Below are positions 19,706-29,698 of a stretch of 64,000 nt of DNA, one piece after another. The notes under the pieces were generated by a model. The model was not told the origin of the DNA. It saw only the letters and a list, made by a program, of their open reading frames with translations, and ran no database searches. The DNA lies in assembly GCA_963784065.1 (NCBI GenBank), contig CAWAQA010000001.1, forward strand, positions 420,824-484,823, written 5' to 3'. The stretch's first letter is position 1. Every line of letters begins with the position of its first letter. Source of the DNA: CAWAQA01 sp963784065. Its GTDB lineage: Bacteria; Acidobacteriota; Vicinamibacteria; Vicinamibacterales; UBA2999. The translations under genes and the position numbers were made by a program.

Positions 19706-21308
19706 TCAACGAGGCCGGGTTCCAAGCGGCAATGACCAGCGCGATCCCTTATCGCCGCGCTTGCGGCAGCGGATCGTCCCGCCACGTGCACCCGCCGCTC
19801 GACCTCGGCGTAGCCCGCCGCAGCCGCCGGTTCCGGCCACGCCAGCGCGACGCCAATCGCGACGGCGAAGGACAGCGGGATCGAAACGAGGCCCGGGTTG
19901 CGCAGCGGAAACAGCGCCGCCGTGTTCCCGAGGATGTCGATCTGGATCGTCGGCGACAGGTAGATCAGCGAGCAGGCTCGACGCGGTGCCGACCAGCATG
20001 CTCGCCTGCGCCGCCGCGCGTCGTGAACCGCCGCCAGAACACCGACAGCAGCAGCGCCGGGAAGTTCGCGCTCGCCGCGATCGCGAACGCCAGCCCCACC
20101 ATGTAGGCCACGTTCTGCCCCTTGAACGCGATGCCGAGCACGATCGCGAGGATGCCGAGCAGGACCGTCGAGCCGCGGGCGACGCGCAGCTGCTCGTGCT
20201 CCGGCGCCGCGCCGTGCGCGCACCACGTTGACCCACAGGTCGTGCGACAGCGCCGCCGCGCCGGCGAGCGTCAGGCCGGCGACGACCGCGAGGATCGTGG
20301 CGAACGCGACGGCGGCGATGAAGCCGAGAAAGCCCTCGCCGCCGACGGCCTCGGCGAGCAGCGGCGCCGCCATGTTGCCGCCGGCGTCGATCGCGCGAAT
20401 CGCCGGCTGGCCGACGATCACCATCGCGCCGAAGCCGAGGATGAACGTCAGCAGGTAGAAGAACCCGATGAAGGCGGTGGCATAGGTCACCGACGACCGC
20501 GCCGTGCGCGCGTCGGGCACGGTGTAGAACCGCATCAGGATGTGCGGCAGCCCGGCGGTGCCGAGCATCAGCGCGAGGCCGAGCGACAGGGCGTCGAGCG
20601 GATCGGACACGAGGCGGCCGGGACCGAGCACGGCGACCCCGTACTGATCGCGCGGCCGCCTGGAAAAGCGCGAGCGGGTTGAAGCCGAAGCGCGCCAGCG
20701 CCATCAGCGCCAGCAGCAGCGCGCCGACCAGCAGCAGCACCGCCTTGACGATCTGCACCCACGTCGTCGCGATCATGCCGCCGAAGCAGCACGTAGGCCA
20801 GCATGACGACGCCGACGATCACCACCGCCAGCTCGTAGCTCAAGCCGAAGAGCAGCCGTATGAGGTTGCCCGCGCCCACCATCTGCGCGATGAGGTAGAA
20901 CGACACCACCGCAAGCGACCCGATGGCCGCCGCCACCCGCACCGGCGCCTGCCGCAGCCGGAAGGCGACGACGTCGGAAAAGGTGTACTTGCCGAGGTTC
21001 CGCAGCGGCTCGGCGATCAGGAACATCACGATCGGCCAGCCGACCAGGAACCCGATCGAGTAGATCAGGCCGTCGAACCCGGACAGCGCCACCAGGCCGG
21101 CGATGCCGAGGAAGCTCGCGGCGCTCATGTAGTCGCCGGCGAGCGCGAGGCCGTTCTGCAAGCCGGTGATCTGCCGGCCGGCGGTGTAGAACTGCTCCGT
21201 GCTGTGCGTGCGGCGCGCGGCCAAGTACGTGATGCCGAGCGAGATCGCGATGAAGATGAAGAAGCCGGCGATCGCGATCAGGTTGGGCTCACCGAGCGTG
21301 CCGCTCAT
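19706..21308 (-). CDS. Acetate/pyruvate permease-like sodium/solute symporter (ActP type), four or more frameshifts
   Basis: The ATG at 21308 gives MSGTLGEPNLIAIAGFFIFI. Family segments include RTHSTEQFYTAGRQITGLQN, NGLALAGDYMSAASFLGIAG and GTAGLPHILMRFYTVPDAR, all characteristic of ActP-like symporters. Shifts lie near 20785, 20650, 20215 and 19980, and the C-terminal end near 19706-19800 is uncertain. About 533 residues. The start overlaps the stop of a DUF485 gene, the usual partner (YjcH) of ActP. Together they probably import a short-chain carboxylate with sodium. Confidence 0.85.
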
Positions 21309-21580
21309 GCGCCCTTCCGCAGGCCGGCGACGGCCGTGTCGTAACGTCCGTTGGCCCAGCGCACGTAAATCAGGATCAGCACCCAGGCGGCGACGATGAC
21401 CAGCGCACCCAGCAGGATGCCGAGGCTCAGCCCGGTACGATCACGGTGGTGAGCGAACGTCTTGGCGTACGCGATCAGCAGGATGAAGCCGAAGTAGAGC
21501 ACCATCATCGTCAGCGTGAGGATGCCGGCCACCCGCCGCCGCGCCGCATCGAGGCGCCGCAGGTCATCGCTATGTGTCAT
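21305..21580 (-). CDS. DUF485 small membrane protein, ActP partner
   Basis: 91 residues with two membrane helices (ILTLTMMVLYFGFILLIAYA, then ILLGALVIVAAWVLILIYV). The end YVRWANGRYDTAVAGLRKG is the typical YVxxAN.xFD motif of the YjcH/DUF485 family. It overlaps the symporter start by four bases (ATGA). The role is presumably to assist or regulate the symporter. Confidence 0.9.
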   Translation of the reverse strand: MTHSDDLRRLDAARRRVAGILTLTMMVLYFGFILLIAYAKTFAHHRDRTGLSLGILLGALVIVAAWVLILIYVRWANGRYDTAVAGLRKGA

Positions 21581-21606
21581 GGGCGTAGGAGTATAGATTG
21601 GATCGC

Positions 21607-22338
21607 ATGGTTGTCGCCCCCGCGCGTCCCGCCTCGACCGTGGTCATGCTTCGCCCGTCAGCATCGCGATTCGAGGTGTTCCTGGTGCGCAGGCACGACA
21701 ACGTCGGGTTCATGGGCGGCGTGCACGTGTTCCCCGGAGGCCGGGTGGACCCGGATGACGAGGTGCCCGACGCGAAGGGACTGGAAGAGCGGCTCGAGAC
21801 CGCCATCGCCCGCATGGACGGGATGCCGACCGCCCAGGCGATCGCCTACCACGTGGCCGCGTCGCGGGAACTGCTCGAGGAGTCGGGCGTCCGCATCGAG
21901 CCGCACGACCTGACCCCGTTCGCGCGCTGGGTGACGCCGGACTTCCAGCCGAAGCGCTTTGACACCTGGTTCTTCCTGGCCGTGACGCCGTCCGGACAGG
22001 CAGCGGCGCACGACGGCGTCGAGAACAGCGACAGCGCCTGGATGGATCCGGCGGACGCCATCGAGATGTGCCGCGGCGGCGACATGACGCTGGCGCCGCC
22101 GACGTGGACGACGCTGCGGAAGCTCGATACGTTCCGCGACGTCGAGGCCGCGATGCGATGGGCCCGCACGGCGCAGATCGTGCGCGTGCAGCCCGCCTTC
22201 GTGGAACGGGAGGACAGCAGGATGCTGATGCTGCCCGGCGACCCCCTCAATCCCGCGCCCCCGGGCTTCGAGGTCCCTCCGGAAACGCGGTTCCTGATGA
22301 AGAATCATCGCTGGAAGCCGGTGGATCCCTCCGGCTGA
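21607..22338 (+). CDS. NUDIX hydrolase
   Basis: The start is taken at the ATG 21607 rather than the in-frame TTG at 21598. The 243-residue product has a split Nudix signature: GGRVDPDDE near residue 43, then after an insertion AASRELLEESGVRIE, which carries the REXXEE metal site. The upstream strand PSASRFEVFLVRRHDNVGF is typical. The insertion and the C-terminal PAFVEREDSRMLMLPGD part resemble NUDT19-like coenzyme A or lipid-diphosphate hydrolases, a tentative reading. No frameshift. Divergent from the DUF485 gene. Confidence 0.85.
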   Translation: MVVAPARPASTVVMLRPSASRFEVFLVRRHDNVGFMGGVHVFPGGRVDPDDEVPDAKGLEERLETAIARMDGMPTAQAIAYHVAASRELLEESGVRIEPHDLTPFARWVTPDFQPKRFDTWFFLAVTPSGQAAAHDGVENSDSAWMDPADAIEMCRGGDMTLAPPTWTTLRKLDTFRDVEAAMRWARTAQIVRVQPAFVEREDSRMLMLPGDPLNPAPPGFEVPPETRFLMKNHRWKPVDPSG

Positions 22339-22371
22339 ACTCAACTCCCAGTTCCCAACTGGATGCGTGTC

Positions 22372-22412
22372 TCAACTCCCAAGGCAAATCACACGGACGA
22401 ATTGGGAGTTGA
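22372..22412. terminator. Bidirectional hairpin between NUDIX and hemH genes
   Basis: Perfect 11-bp arms TCAACTCCCAA (22372-22382) and TTGGGAGTTGA (22402-22412) with a 19-base loop lie between the ends of convergent genes. The hemH stop (22389) is in the loop, so the right arm is also hemH coding sequence. Further partial copies of AACTCCCA lie at about 22341 and 22440. Confidence 0.6.
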
Positions 22413-23425
22413 CGCAGGGTCGGATTGGGAGTCGGACGTCAACTCCAGCGCGGAAGGGACTGCGATCGGCAACGGCCGGCGCTTGATCGTCCGCAGGACG
22501 ACGTCGGCCATCATGTCGAGGAACAGGGGATCGTCGTTCACGGCCGCTGCGCGCGTCATCGGCAGGCCGATCTCGCGGCAGACCTCTGCGGCCTCGCGAT
22601 CGAGGTCGTACAGCACTTCGATGTGGTCGGCGACGAACCCGATCGGGCACAGCACGGCGGCCTGAAGTCCTGCTCCCGCTCGCGCCGCAGGTATTCGCAC
22701 ACGTCCGGATCGAGCCAGGGATCTTCGGGGCGGCCGCTGCGGCTCTGGAACACGAGGGCCCAGTCGTGCGATGCCCGACCTTCTCCGCTACCAGGCGCGA
22801 CGACTCGAGGAGCTGATCGCGATAGCGCGACTGCTCGGCCATCGTCAGCGGGATGCTGTGCGCAGTGAACACGAGCCGGGCCGCGGTGCGCACATCGGCC
22901 GGCAGCCGGTCCGCGGCCTCGCGAACGTGTTTGGCATTGGCCTCGATGAACAGCGGATGATCGAACCAGCTGTTCACGTACGTGACATCGATATCGCCGC
23001 CGGTGTCGTGACGCAGCCCGTCGCGCGCGGCGACGACGTTGTCGCGGTATTGCTGGCAGCTCGAGTAGGAGTGATGAGCGGCAGCGATGAAACCGACCGC
23101 GTGCCGCGCGCCGTCCTCGTACATCTGGTGCAGCGTGTCCCCGATGAACGGGTGCCAGTTGCGCATCCCCACGTAGACGGGCAGCGGATGTCCCGCGGCC
23201 GCCAGCCGCTCGCGCAGCCCGTCCGCCTGCCGCTCGCGTCAGGGCCGTGATCGGCGAGACGCCGCCAAAGAGCTCGTAGTGGTGGGCCACTTCCTCCATC
23301 CGCTGCGGCGCGACCCGGCGTCCGCGCAGCACGTTCTCCAGGAATGGGCGGATGTCCTTCGGCCCCTGCGGCCCGCCGAACGAGATGAGGAGCACGGAAT
23401 CGAACGGACGATTGGGCACCGTCAT
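22389..23425 (-). CDS. hemH: Ferrochelatase, three frameshifts
   Basis: HemH inserts iron into protoporphyrin (or coproporphyrin) as a late step of heme synthesis. The start MTVPNRPFDSVLLISFGGPQ contains the family's LLxxFGGP. PVYVGMRNWHPFIGDTLHQM and FIAAAHHSYSSCQQY follow, then RLVFTAHSIPLTMAEQSRY with the catalytic histidine (TAHSIP). The C-terminal VLCPIGFVADHIEVLYDLD holds the conserved GFxxDHxE. Shifts lie near 23235, 22775 and 22680; about 345 residues. Its ATG overlaps the tctA stop (ATGA), so heme synthesis is joined to the transporter operon. Confidence 0.93.
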
Positions 23426-24915
23426 GCAGGCGTGCGGGCGGTCCGGCTCTTGCGCCGCTGCTCGGCCGCGCTCCGCAGCATTGAGCCGACGACGAAGATG
23501 AGGGCGAACGCGAGCAGCCCGGCAGAGATGGGATCACGCAGGAAGGTCAGGAGGTCGCCGTTCGAGAGCACCAGGGCGCGGCGGAAGTTCGATTCCACCA
23601 TGAAGCCGAGGACGACGCCGAGCACCATGGGCAGGAACGGCACGCCGAAGTACCGCATCGCGTACCCGATCAGGCCAAAGCCCAGCGCCACGCCGACGTG
23701 AAACAGGCTGGCCTCGATCGCATACACACCGGATACGACAAACGCATAGATGAACGCCATCAGATACGGCTTGGGCCGGTTCACCAGCCAGAGACACGGC
23801 GACATGATCAGGTAGCCGAGAATCACCATCGCGATATTCGCCGTGAGCAGTCCGGCGTAGAGCCCGTTGATCACCTCGGGATTTTTCACGAAGAGCATCG
23901 GGCCGGGAATCAGGCCGTGGATCAGGAAGCCGCCGAGGAGGACCGCCGACGAGTTGGAGCTCGGGATGCCGAGGCTCAACATCGGGACGAGCGCGGTGCA
24001 TGCGACCGTGTTGTTGGCCGCCTCCGGCGCGGCAATGCCTTCCGGCGAGCCGTTGCCGAACTCCTCCGGGTGCGCCGACCAGCGCCTCGCCTCGTTGTAA
24101 GCGAGGAAAGCCGAGATCGTCCCGCCACCGCCCGGCATGATGCCCTCGAACGTACCCATCACCGATCCGATCGCTTGCGGTTTGGCGATACGCCGCCACA
24201 TCGCCGGTCCGGGAAACTTGATTCGGGCCGCGGCGGTGGTGGCTTTCTCCCACTCCGGCGCGCCGGTTTGCGTCAGCAGCTCGCCGACGGCGAACAGGCC
24301 GACCATGACGAGGATTGGCGGGATGCCCGACAGGAGCTCGGGGCTGCCGAAGGTAAAGCGGTTGACGCCGGTCACCGGATCGGTGCCGATGGCCGAGATC
24401 ATCAGGCCGAGCAGTCCGGCCATCAGGCCCTTCACCAGCGAATCGCCCGAGACCGTCGCGATGACGCTGAGGCCGAGCACGCCGAGCGCGAAATACGCGG
24501 TTGGCGTGAACGCGAGGGCCAGGTTCGACAACGGCTCCGTCAGGAGCACGAGCACCAGCAGCCCGAACAGGCCGCCGACGAAACCGGAATACAACGAGAT
24601 CCCGAGCGCCTCGCCGGCCCTGCCCTGCTCCTTCATCGCATAGCCGTCGATGACCGTTGCGGCGGCGGCGTTCGTGCCCGGGGTGCGAATGAGAATCGCG
24701 GGAATCGATCCGCCATACTCCGCCCCGACGTACGTGGAGGCGAGCAGGACGACGGCGACGGTCGGATCCATGCCGTAGGTGAACGGCAACAGCAGCGCCA
24801 TCGTGATCGAGGGCGAAATGCCGGGGAGCGCGCCCCCGAGGATGCCCCACGCCACGCCGGCGACAGCGGCAGGCCCGAGCGCGGTCGTGAAAATGCTTCC
24901 GAGAGCATCGATCAC
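23422..24915 (-). CDS. tctA: Tripartite tricarboxylate transporter, large membrane subunit TctA
   Basis: The start is the GTG at 24915, which overlaps the tctB stop by four bases. The 497-residue protein has about 12 helices. It contains GGALPGISPSITMALLLPFT and TYVGAEYGGSIPAILIRTPG, the two signature loops of the TctA family, and FEGIMPGGGGTISAFLAYN, the second repeat of the PGxGG motif. It forms the sodium-driven channel of a binding-protein-dependent carboxylate importer. No frameshift. Confidence 0.94.
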   Translation of the reverse strand: MIDALGSIFTTALGPAAVAGVAWGILGGALPGISPSITMALLLPFTYGMDPTVAVVLLASTYVGAEYGGSIPAILIRTPGTNAAAATVIDGYAMKEQGRAGEALGISLYSGFVGGLFGLLVLVLLTEPLSNLALAFTPTAYFALGVLGLSVIATVSGDSLVKGLMAGLLGLMISAIGTDPVTGVNRFTFGSPELLSGIPPILVMVGLFAVGELLTQTGAPEWEKATTAAARIKFPGPAMWRRIAKPQAIGSVMGTFEGIMPGGGGTISAFLAYNEARRWSAHPEEFGNGSPEGIAAPEAANNTVACTALVPMLSLGIPSSNSSAVLLGGFLIHGLIPGPMLFVKNPEVINGLYAGLLTANIAMVILGYLIMSPCLWLVNRPKPYLMAFIYAFVVSGVYAIEASLFHVGVALGFGLIGYAMRYFGVPFLPMVLGVVLGFMVESNFRRALVLSNGDLLTFLRDPISAGLLAFALIFVVGSMLRSAAEQRRKSRTARTPA

Positions 24916-25403
24916 TGGCCGGCCCACCATCCCGGCGGTTGCGGGATGCGCATCATGACGACGAACAGCAGCCAGAAGAAGACGGCCCCGCCGACCGCCA
25001 CCATGACGACCTGCCGGTTGATCGCGCCGCCCTGGTAATACGTGGTGGCCAGGATCAACGCCGCAATCGAGATGGCGTACCCGAGCCAGGGCGCGACGAC
25101 GATGTAGACGACGCCCATCCCGAGCATGCCGGCGACGCGCCACGATATGCGGCCGTGGCGGTCACGCGGCGCGGTGGCGGCGCCCTGACGGGATTCCCGG
25201 GCCCGTTGTGCCACCGATCGGGCGATCAGGATGACGGAGAGCAGCGCGAGCAGGATGGCGTAGGTCGTCGGCAGCCCCTGCGGCCCGATCGCGTCAGCCA
25301 GCTGGCTGGTTGGAATCACCGTCGCCGCCCAGTAGTAACCCGCACTGACCGCGAGCGTCGCAATGCCGAACGGGAGGTCCCTGCTGTTCTTATTCGATGA
25401 CAC
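24912..25403 (-). CDS. tctB: Tripartite tricarboxylate transporter, small membrane subunit TctB
   Basis: 163 residues with four helices (ATLAVSAGYYWAATVIPTS, AILLALLSVILIARSVA, MLGMGVVYIVVAPWLGYAIS, AVGGAVFFWLLFVVMM) and a charged central loop, typical of TctB. The start overlaps the end of tctC by 14 bases and the stop overlaps the tctA GTG. It pairs with TctA in the membrane. No frameshift. Confidence 0.9.
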   Translation of the reverse strand: MSSNKNSRDLPFGIATLAVSAGYYWAATVIPTSQLADAIGPQGLPTTYAILLALLSVILIARSVAQRARESRQGAATAPRDRHGRISWRVAGMLGMGVVYIVVAPWLGYAISIAALILATTYYQGGAINRQVVMVAVGGAVFFWLLFVVMMRIPQPPGWWAGQ

Positions 25404-26340
25404 CGGCGGCCTTGAGAAACGCTTCCGTTTCCTTCCCGAACGTGTCCATGAACTTCACATACTCGGCATGAGGAATGAAGCCGGGCTGCAGGCTGTTCTC
25501 CATGTAGAGCTTCCGGTATGCGGGATCGTCGAGCAGCCTCGGGATCGCCGCATCCCACGCGGCGATCACCTCGGGCGGCGCGCCCTTCGGGCCTGCCAGT
25601 CCGCGAAACTTGCGCACGGCCAGGTCGATGCCCTGTTCCCGCACCGTTTCGAGGTCCGGAAACTGCGGCAGCCGCTCCTCGCCGACGACCGCCAGCAGAC
25701 GAAGGTGGCCGGCATCGAGCTGCGGCCGGATCTCCTGCAGTTCGCCGACACCCATGTCGAGGGTGTGGTTCAGCACGTTGATGAGCATGTCGCCGCCACC
25801 CTCGAAGGTCGTCACGGACGGCATCACGCCCGCCTTCTGCTTCAGTTGTTCCATCACCTGCCGTTCGAGCGATGCCGGATTCGCCGCGCCCCACCGGCCG
25901 TTGCCGGTGCGCGCGTGCGCGATGACGTCACGCAGTGTCTTGAACTTCGAGTCGGCCGCGGTATACAGCACCTCGGGGTCGAAGAAGAGATTCACCAGTG
26001 GTTCGAGGTCGTCATACGTCGCCGCCGGTTGGCTCAGGAGCGACGTATAGATGAACGTCGGCGTCGTCGCGTAGAAAAGACGGCCGTCCGGCTTGGCCCG
26101 GGCGAGCGTGGCCATCGCCTTGGCGCCGCTCCCGCCCTGAAGGTTCTCGACAATGAACGTGTCGCCCATGATCCGGGAGAGGTGCGGCACCAATTCGCGC
26201 AGGAACACGTCGCTGCCGCCGCCCGGACTGGAGTGGGTGACAAGGGCAATGACCCGGCTGGTTTCATTGCTCCGGTTGCACCCGGCGCCAAGGGTGGCCA
26301 GCGTCAGGGCGAACACGGAGATGCGAGTGCAGGCCGTCAT
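25390..26340 (-). CDS. tctC: Tripartite tricarboxylate transporter substrate-binding protein TctC
   Basis: 316 residues. A lipoprotein-type signal (ALTLATLGAGC, Cys 21) anchors the protein; the -3 residue is Gly, a slightly weak lipobox. Then HSSPGGGSDVFLRELVPHLS and VENLQGGSGAKAMATLARAK give the family's ligand-binding loops (PGGGxD and GGxG). The C-terminal GLAGPKGAPPEVIAAWDAAI is conserved. It captures a carboxylate and delivers it to TctAB. First gene of the tctC-tctB-tctA-hemH operon; the 239 bp upstream show no obvious operator. Confidence 0.92.
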   Translation of the reverse strand: MTACTRISVFALTLATLGAGCNRSNETSRVIALVTHSSPGGGSDVFLRELVPHLSRIMGDTFIVENLQGGSGAKAMATLARAKPDGRLFYATTPTFIYTSLLSQPAATYDDLEPLVNLFFDPEVLYTAADSKFKTLRDVIAHARTGNGRWGAANPASLERQVMEQLKQKAGVMPSVTTFEGGGDMLINVLNHTLDMGVGELQEIRPQLDAGHLRLLAVVGEERLPQFPDLETVREQGIDLAVRKFRGLAGPKGAPPEVIAAWDAAIPRLLDDPAYRKLYMENSLQPGFIPHAEYVKFMDTFGKETEAFLKAAGVIE

Positions 26341-26579
26341 GCCGGGAAGTCTGGCACAGTCGATGGCCGCCGCAAAATCTCTCTGCGGAATTGCTTCCAG
26401 CGGTTCAAATACGTAGACTGCGCGTGCCCCGGTCGATCCGGGGTGCGTGAACCCGGTATCTCGTCACGTCACTGCGACAAGCGGGACTCTCGACAACGCG
26501 TGCCACCAACGCCACGACAGCGTTTCCGGCCGAGCGTCAATTGGACAAGCAAGCGACCGTTCCCCGCAGGAGGTAATCG

Positions 26580-29516
26580 ATGCGTCCGAGTTGGAAGGTC
26601 TCCCGGCGGCTCATAACGTTGACCGTGTTGGCGGTCTTCAGTCTGTCTTCCTTTGCCGCAGACTCGTTGGCGGCGCAAGGCGGGATCGCCGCCACGATTA
26701 CGGGACAGGTGACCGATGAGAGTGGCGCCATCCTGCCCGGCGTGACGGTCTCGGCCACCAGCCCTGCTCTCCAGGTGCCGCAGGTGACCGCCGTGACGGA
26801 TGCGCGTGGCGAGTACCGGCTCACCCCGCTGCCCATCGGCACCTACGCGGTGACCTACGAGCTCAGTGGGTTCGTCTCGAACAGGCGCGAGGACATCCGG
26901 CTGACCGTCGGCTTCACCGCACGCGTCGACGTCGTCCTGGGTGTCGGCGCGGTGCAGGAGACGGTCACCGTCTCCGGCTCGGCGCCGCTGGTGGACGTGG
27001 CCTCGACGACGACGACGACGCAGTTGACCAGGGAGACGCTGGAACTGCTGCCGACGAGCAGGAACAGCTACAACGCCATGATGATCCAGACGCCGAGCGC
27101 GCGAACCAGCGTCAGGCTGGACGTCGGCGGCAGCGGCTTCAACGATTCGCCGAGGTTCCACACGATGGGCCAGCTGGGCGAGTCGTGGCAGGGCGTCGAG
27201 GACATCATCATGCAGTCCCCGGCGTCGAACCCGAGCGGCAGCTACGTGGACTACGCGGCGCTCGAGGAGGCGACGGTCCAGGTGATGGGCCACAGCGCGG
27301 CAACGCCGACCCGCGGCCTCGCCATCAACGGCGTCATCAAGAGCGGCGGCAACGACTTTCACGGCCAGGCCTACTACTCGCGCACGAGCGACAACCTGCG
27401 CTCGGACAACATCACGCCGGAGCTGGAAGCGCAGGGCATCACCGAAGGCGACCGGCTGAAGCTGCGCGACGACTGGAGCGCAGAGCTGGGCGGCCGCCTG
27501 AAGCGCGACAAGCTCTGGTTCTTCGTCTCGACGCGGCAGCGCCGCCAGCACGATGACCTCATTGGCTGCTTCCTGCCCGTGGACCCGGCAAACCCGGATG
27601 GCGCGCTCTCGGACTCGCCCTGCGTCGGCACCGAGCGCACGCGGTTCTTCACCGGGAAGGTCACCTACCAGATCAACGCCTCGAACAAGATCGTCGGCTT
27701 CGCGCAGCCCAACTGGCGTTACGGCGAACGCGGCGGCAGTGCGGTGGCGCTGTGGGAAACGCGGACGTATCGAACACCCGGCAGCGACGGCGCCTGGAAG
27801 GGCGAGTACCAGAGCGTGCCCAGCAGCTCGGTCGTGATGTCGGTGCTGTTCGGAAGCTTCTACGTCCGCTCCGGCGACTCCGATCTCGGCCAGACCGCCA
27901 GGGCCGGCGCCAGGGACCGCACGACCCTGCACCAGTGGGGCGCGTCCGATTCGACCGGGTCGCGCAACAACCAGGACCGCTGGCAGAGCCGGGGCAACGC
28001 GAGCTGGTTCAAGGCCGACGGACTCGGCGGCAAGCACGAATTGAAAGGGGGCTTCGACCTGCACTGGGCGCGCGCCGAGCGCAGCCAGCTCCCACGCGGT
28101 CCGATCGGCAACTACATGCTGGAATTCAACCGCGACGTGGCCGATCGCATCATCCTGCTGAACTCGCCCGTCTACCCGAAGACGCCGATGCAGTTCACGC
28201 ACCTGTTCGTGCAGGACAGCTGGACGGTCGGCCGGCGGCTGACACTGAACCTGGGCGCCCGATTCGCCCACGAGACGGCCGTGATCCCGGAGCAGTGCCG
28301 TGAAGCCGCGGAGGCGCCGTCGCACATCACCTTCCCGGCCGAGTGTTACGCCCGCCAGGAAATGCCCGTGTTCACCAACCTCGCTCCGCGCCTGCACGCC
28401 GCCTACGACGTCACCGGCGACGCCAGGACGGTCCTGAAGGGCGGCTGGGCGCGCTACTACCACATGCGCAGCTCGGACGACATGCAGATTTCGAACCTGA
28501 ACACGATCTCGCAGGCGCGCTACCGGTGGCGGGATACCAACGGCAACCGGGACTACGACACCGGCGAGGTGAACCTCGATCCGAACGGGTCCGACTTCAT
28601 CGACCGCACGCTGCGCGGGATCGGCTCGGCGTTTGGCGGAGGCCTGATCAATCCCGACACGACCCAGCGCTATCAGGACGAGCTGTTGCTCTCGGTCGAG
28701 CAGCAGTTCATGAACACCTGGGCGGCGCGCGTCACGGGCGTGTATGCGGAGGCCAAGAACCAGTGGCGCCTGGCGAACTCGCTGCGGCCGTACGAGGCCT
28801 ACAACATCCCCATCACCAACCGGGACCCCGGGCCTGACGGCATCGTCGGCAGCAGCGACGATACCGGGAACCTGATCACCTATTACGACTATCCGGCGTC
28901 GCTGGCGGGCGCCGCGTTCCAGAAGCCGTGGGTGGTCAACGACGACAAGGCCAATTCGACGTTCAAGACGATCGAGATGCAGCTGTCGCGGCGGTATGCG
29001 GACAACTGGCAGTTCCGCGCGTCCTACAGCGCCACGCGGAAGAACATTCCGCTCGTCACCAACGTCGGCAACAACCAGACGGGGCTGATCAACACCCAGG
29101 ATCCGAACGGCGAGATCTTCGCGAGCGACAACACGTGGGAATGGATCTTCCGCACCGGCGGCTCCTATCTCTTCCCGTATGGCATCCTCGCCTCGGTGAA
29201 CTTCAGCCACGAGAGCGGCAATCCGTGGGCGCGAACGGCGGAGCTCACCGGCGGGCAGCAGATCCCGACGCTGGTGGTGAACGTCGAGCCGATCGGCACG
29301 CGGCGGCTGGAGAACCTGAACCTGCTGGATCTCCGGGGCGAGAAGCGATTCTCGGTCGCCAACGGCCACTCGCTCGCGTTGCGGCTGAACCTCTACAACG
29401 CGTTCAACAAGCCGACCGTGCTGAGCGTGCAGTCGCTGTCCGGGCCGCGGTTCAATACCGTGACGTCAATCGTGTCGCCGCGGATTCTCGAGTGGAGCGC
29501 GTCGTACACGTTCTGA
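26580..29516 (+). CDS. TonB-dependent receptor with N-terminal carboxypeptidase-like regulatory domain
   Basis: AGGAGG lies six bases before the ATG. The 978-residue protein has a signal peptide (residues 1-32). A carboxypeptidase-regulatory-like domain follows at about 37-115 (ITGQVTDESGAILPGVTVSA, then YRLTPLPIGTYAVTYELSGF), with the usual link VGAVQETVTVSGSAPLVDV. A plug and a large 22-strand barrel end in EWSASYTF with a C-terminal Phe. This Oar-like architecture is greatly expanded in Acidobacteria. Substrate is unknown; large carbohydrates or proteins are typical guesses. The gene is free of frameshifts. Confidence 0.93.
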   Translation: MRPSWKVSRRLITLTVLAVFSLSSFAADSLAAQGGIAATITGQVTDESGAILPGVTVSATSPALQVPQVTAVTDARGEYRLTPLPIGTYAVTYELSGFVSNRREDIRLTVGFTARVDVVLGVGAVQETVTVSGSAPLVDVASTTTTTQLTRETLELLPTSRNSYNAMMIQTPSARTSVRLDVGGSGFNDSPRFHTMGQLGESWQGVEDIIMQSPASNPSGSYVDYAALEEATVQVMGHSAATPTRGLAINGVIKSGGNDFHGQAYYSRTSDNLRSDNITPELEAQGITEGDRLKLRDDWSAELGGRLKRDKLWFFVSTRQRRQHDDLIGCFLPVDPANPDGALSDSPCVGTERTRFFTGKVTYQINASNKIVGFAQPNWRYGERGGSAVALWETRTYRTPGSDGAWKGEYQSVPSSSVVMSVLFGSFYVRSGDSDLGQTARAGARDRTTLHQWGASDSTGSRNNQDRWQSRGNASWFKADGLGGKHELKGGFDLHWARAERSQLPRGPIGNYMLEFNRDVADRIILLNSPVYPKTPMQFTHLFVQDSWTVGRRLTLNLGARFAHETAVIPEQCREAAEAPSHITFPAECYARQEMPVFTNLAPRLHAAYDVTGDARTVLKGGWARYYHMRSSDDMQISNLNTISQARYRWRDTNGNRDYDTGEVNLDPNGSDFIDRTLRGIGSAFGGGLINPDTTQRYQDELLLSVEQQFMNTWAARVTGVYAEAKNQWRLANSLRPYEAYNIPITNRDPGPDGIVGSSDDTGNLITYYDYPASLAGAAFQKPWVVNDDKANSTFKTIEMQLSRRYADNWQFRASYSATRKNIPLVTNVGNNQTGLINTQDPNGEIFASDNTWEWIFRTGGSYLFPYGILASVNFSHESGNPWARTAELTGGQQIPTLVVNVEPIGTRRLENLNLLDLRGEKRFSVANGHSLALRLNLYNAFNKPTVLSVQSLSGPRFNTVTSIVSPRILEWSASYTF

Positions 29517-29520
29517 GGTC

Positions 29521-29643
29521 AATGTGGCTTCGGGCTTTCGATCGATCTGGCTTGCGTCTTTCGATCGAGGCTTGCGGCTTCCGGATGACGTGGCTTCGGC
29601 TCAGCCGGAAGAGGCAGGAGGCGGACCTTCGGGTCCGCCTCCT
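29521..29643. repeat. Degenerate family A repeats and a perfect UUCG hairpin after the TonB receptor
   Basis: Degenerate copies of TGTGGCTTCCGGCTTCAG lie between 29521 and 29615. They are followed by a perfect 12-bp stem (AGGAGGCGGACC at 29616-29627, GGTCCGCCTCCT at 29632-29643) closed by a TTCG tetraloop. The stable C(UUCG)G loop at the end of a gene suggests a transcription end or an RNA-protecting structure. Confidence 0.7.
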
Positions 29644-29698
29644 GGTGTAAGCCGCAACCCGAGGTGTCGAACGCGCCGGGATTGCTGCTGCGTGGGCT

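Noticed and set aside
26469..29369. 966-codon open frame antisense to the TonB receptor
   Set aside because: It has a composition typical of GC-rich antisense frames (Arg/His/Asp-rich), no domain, no ribosome site, and the sense strand encodes a clear full-length receptor.
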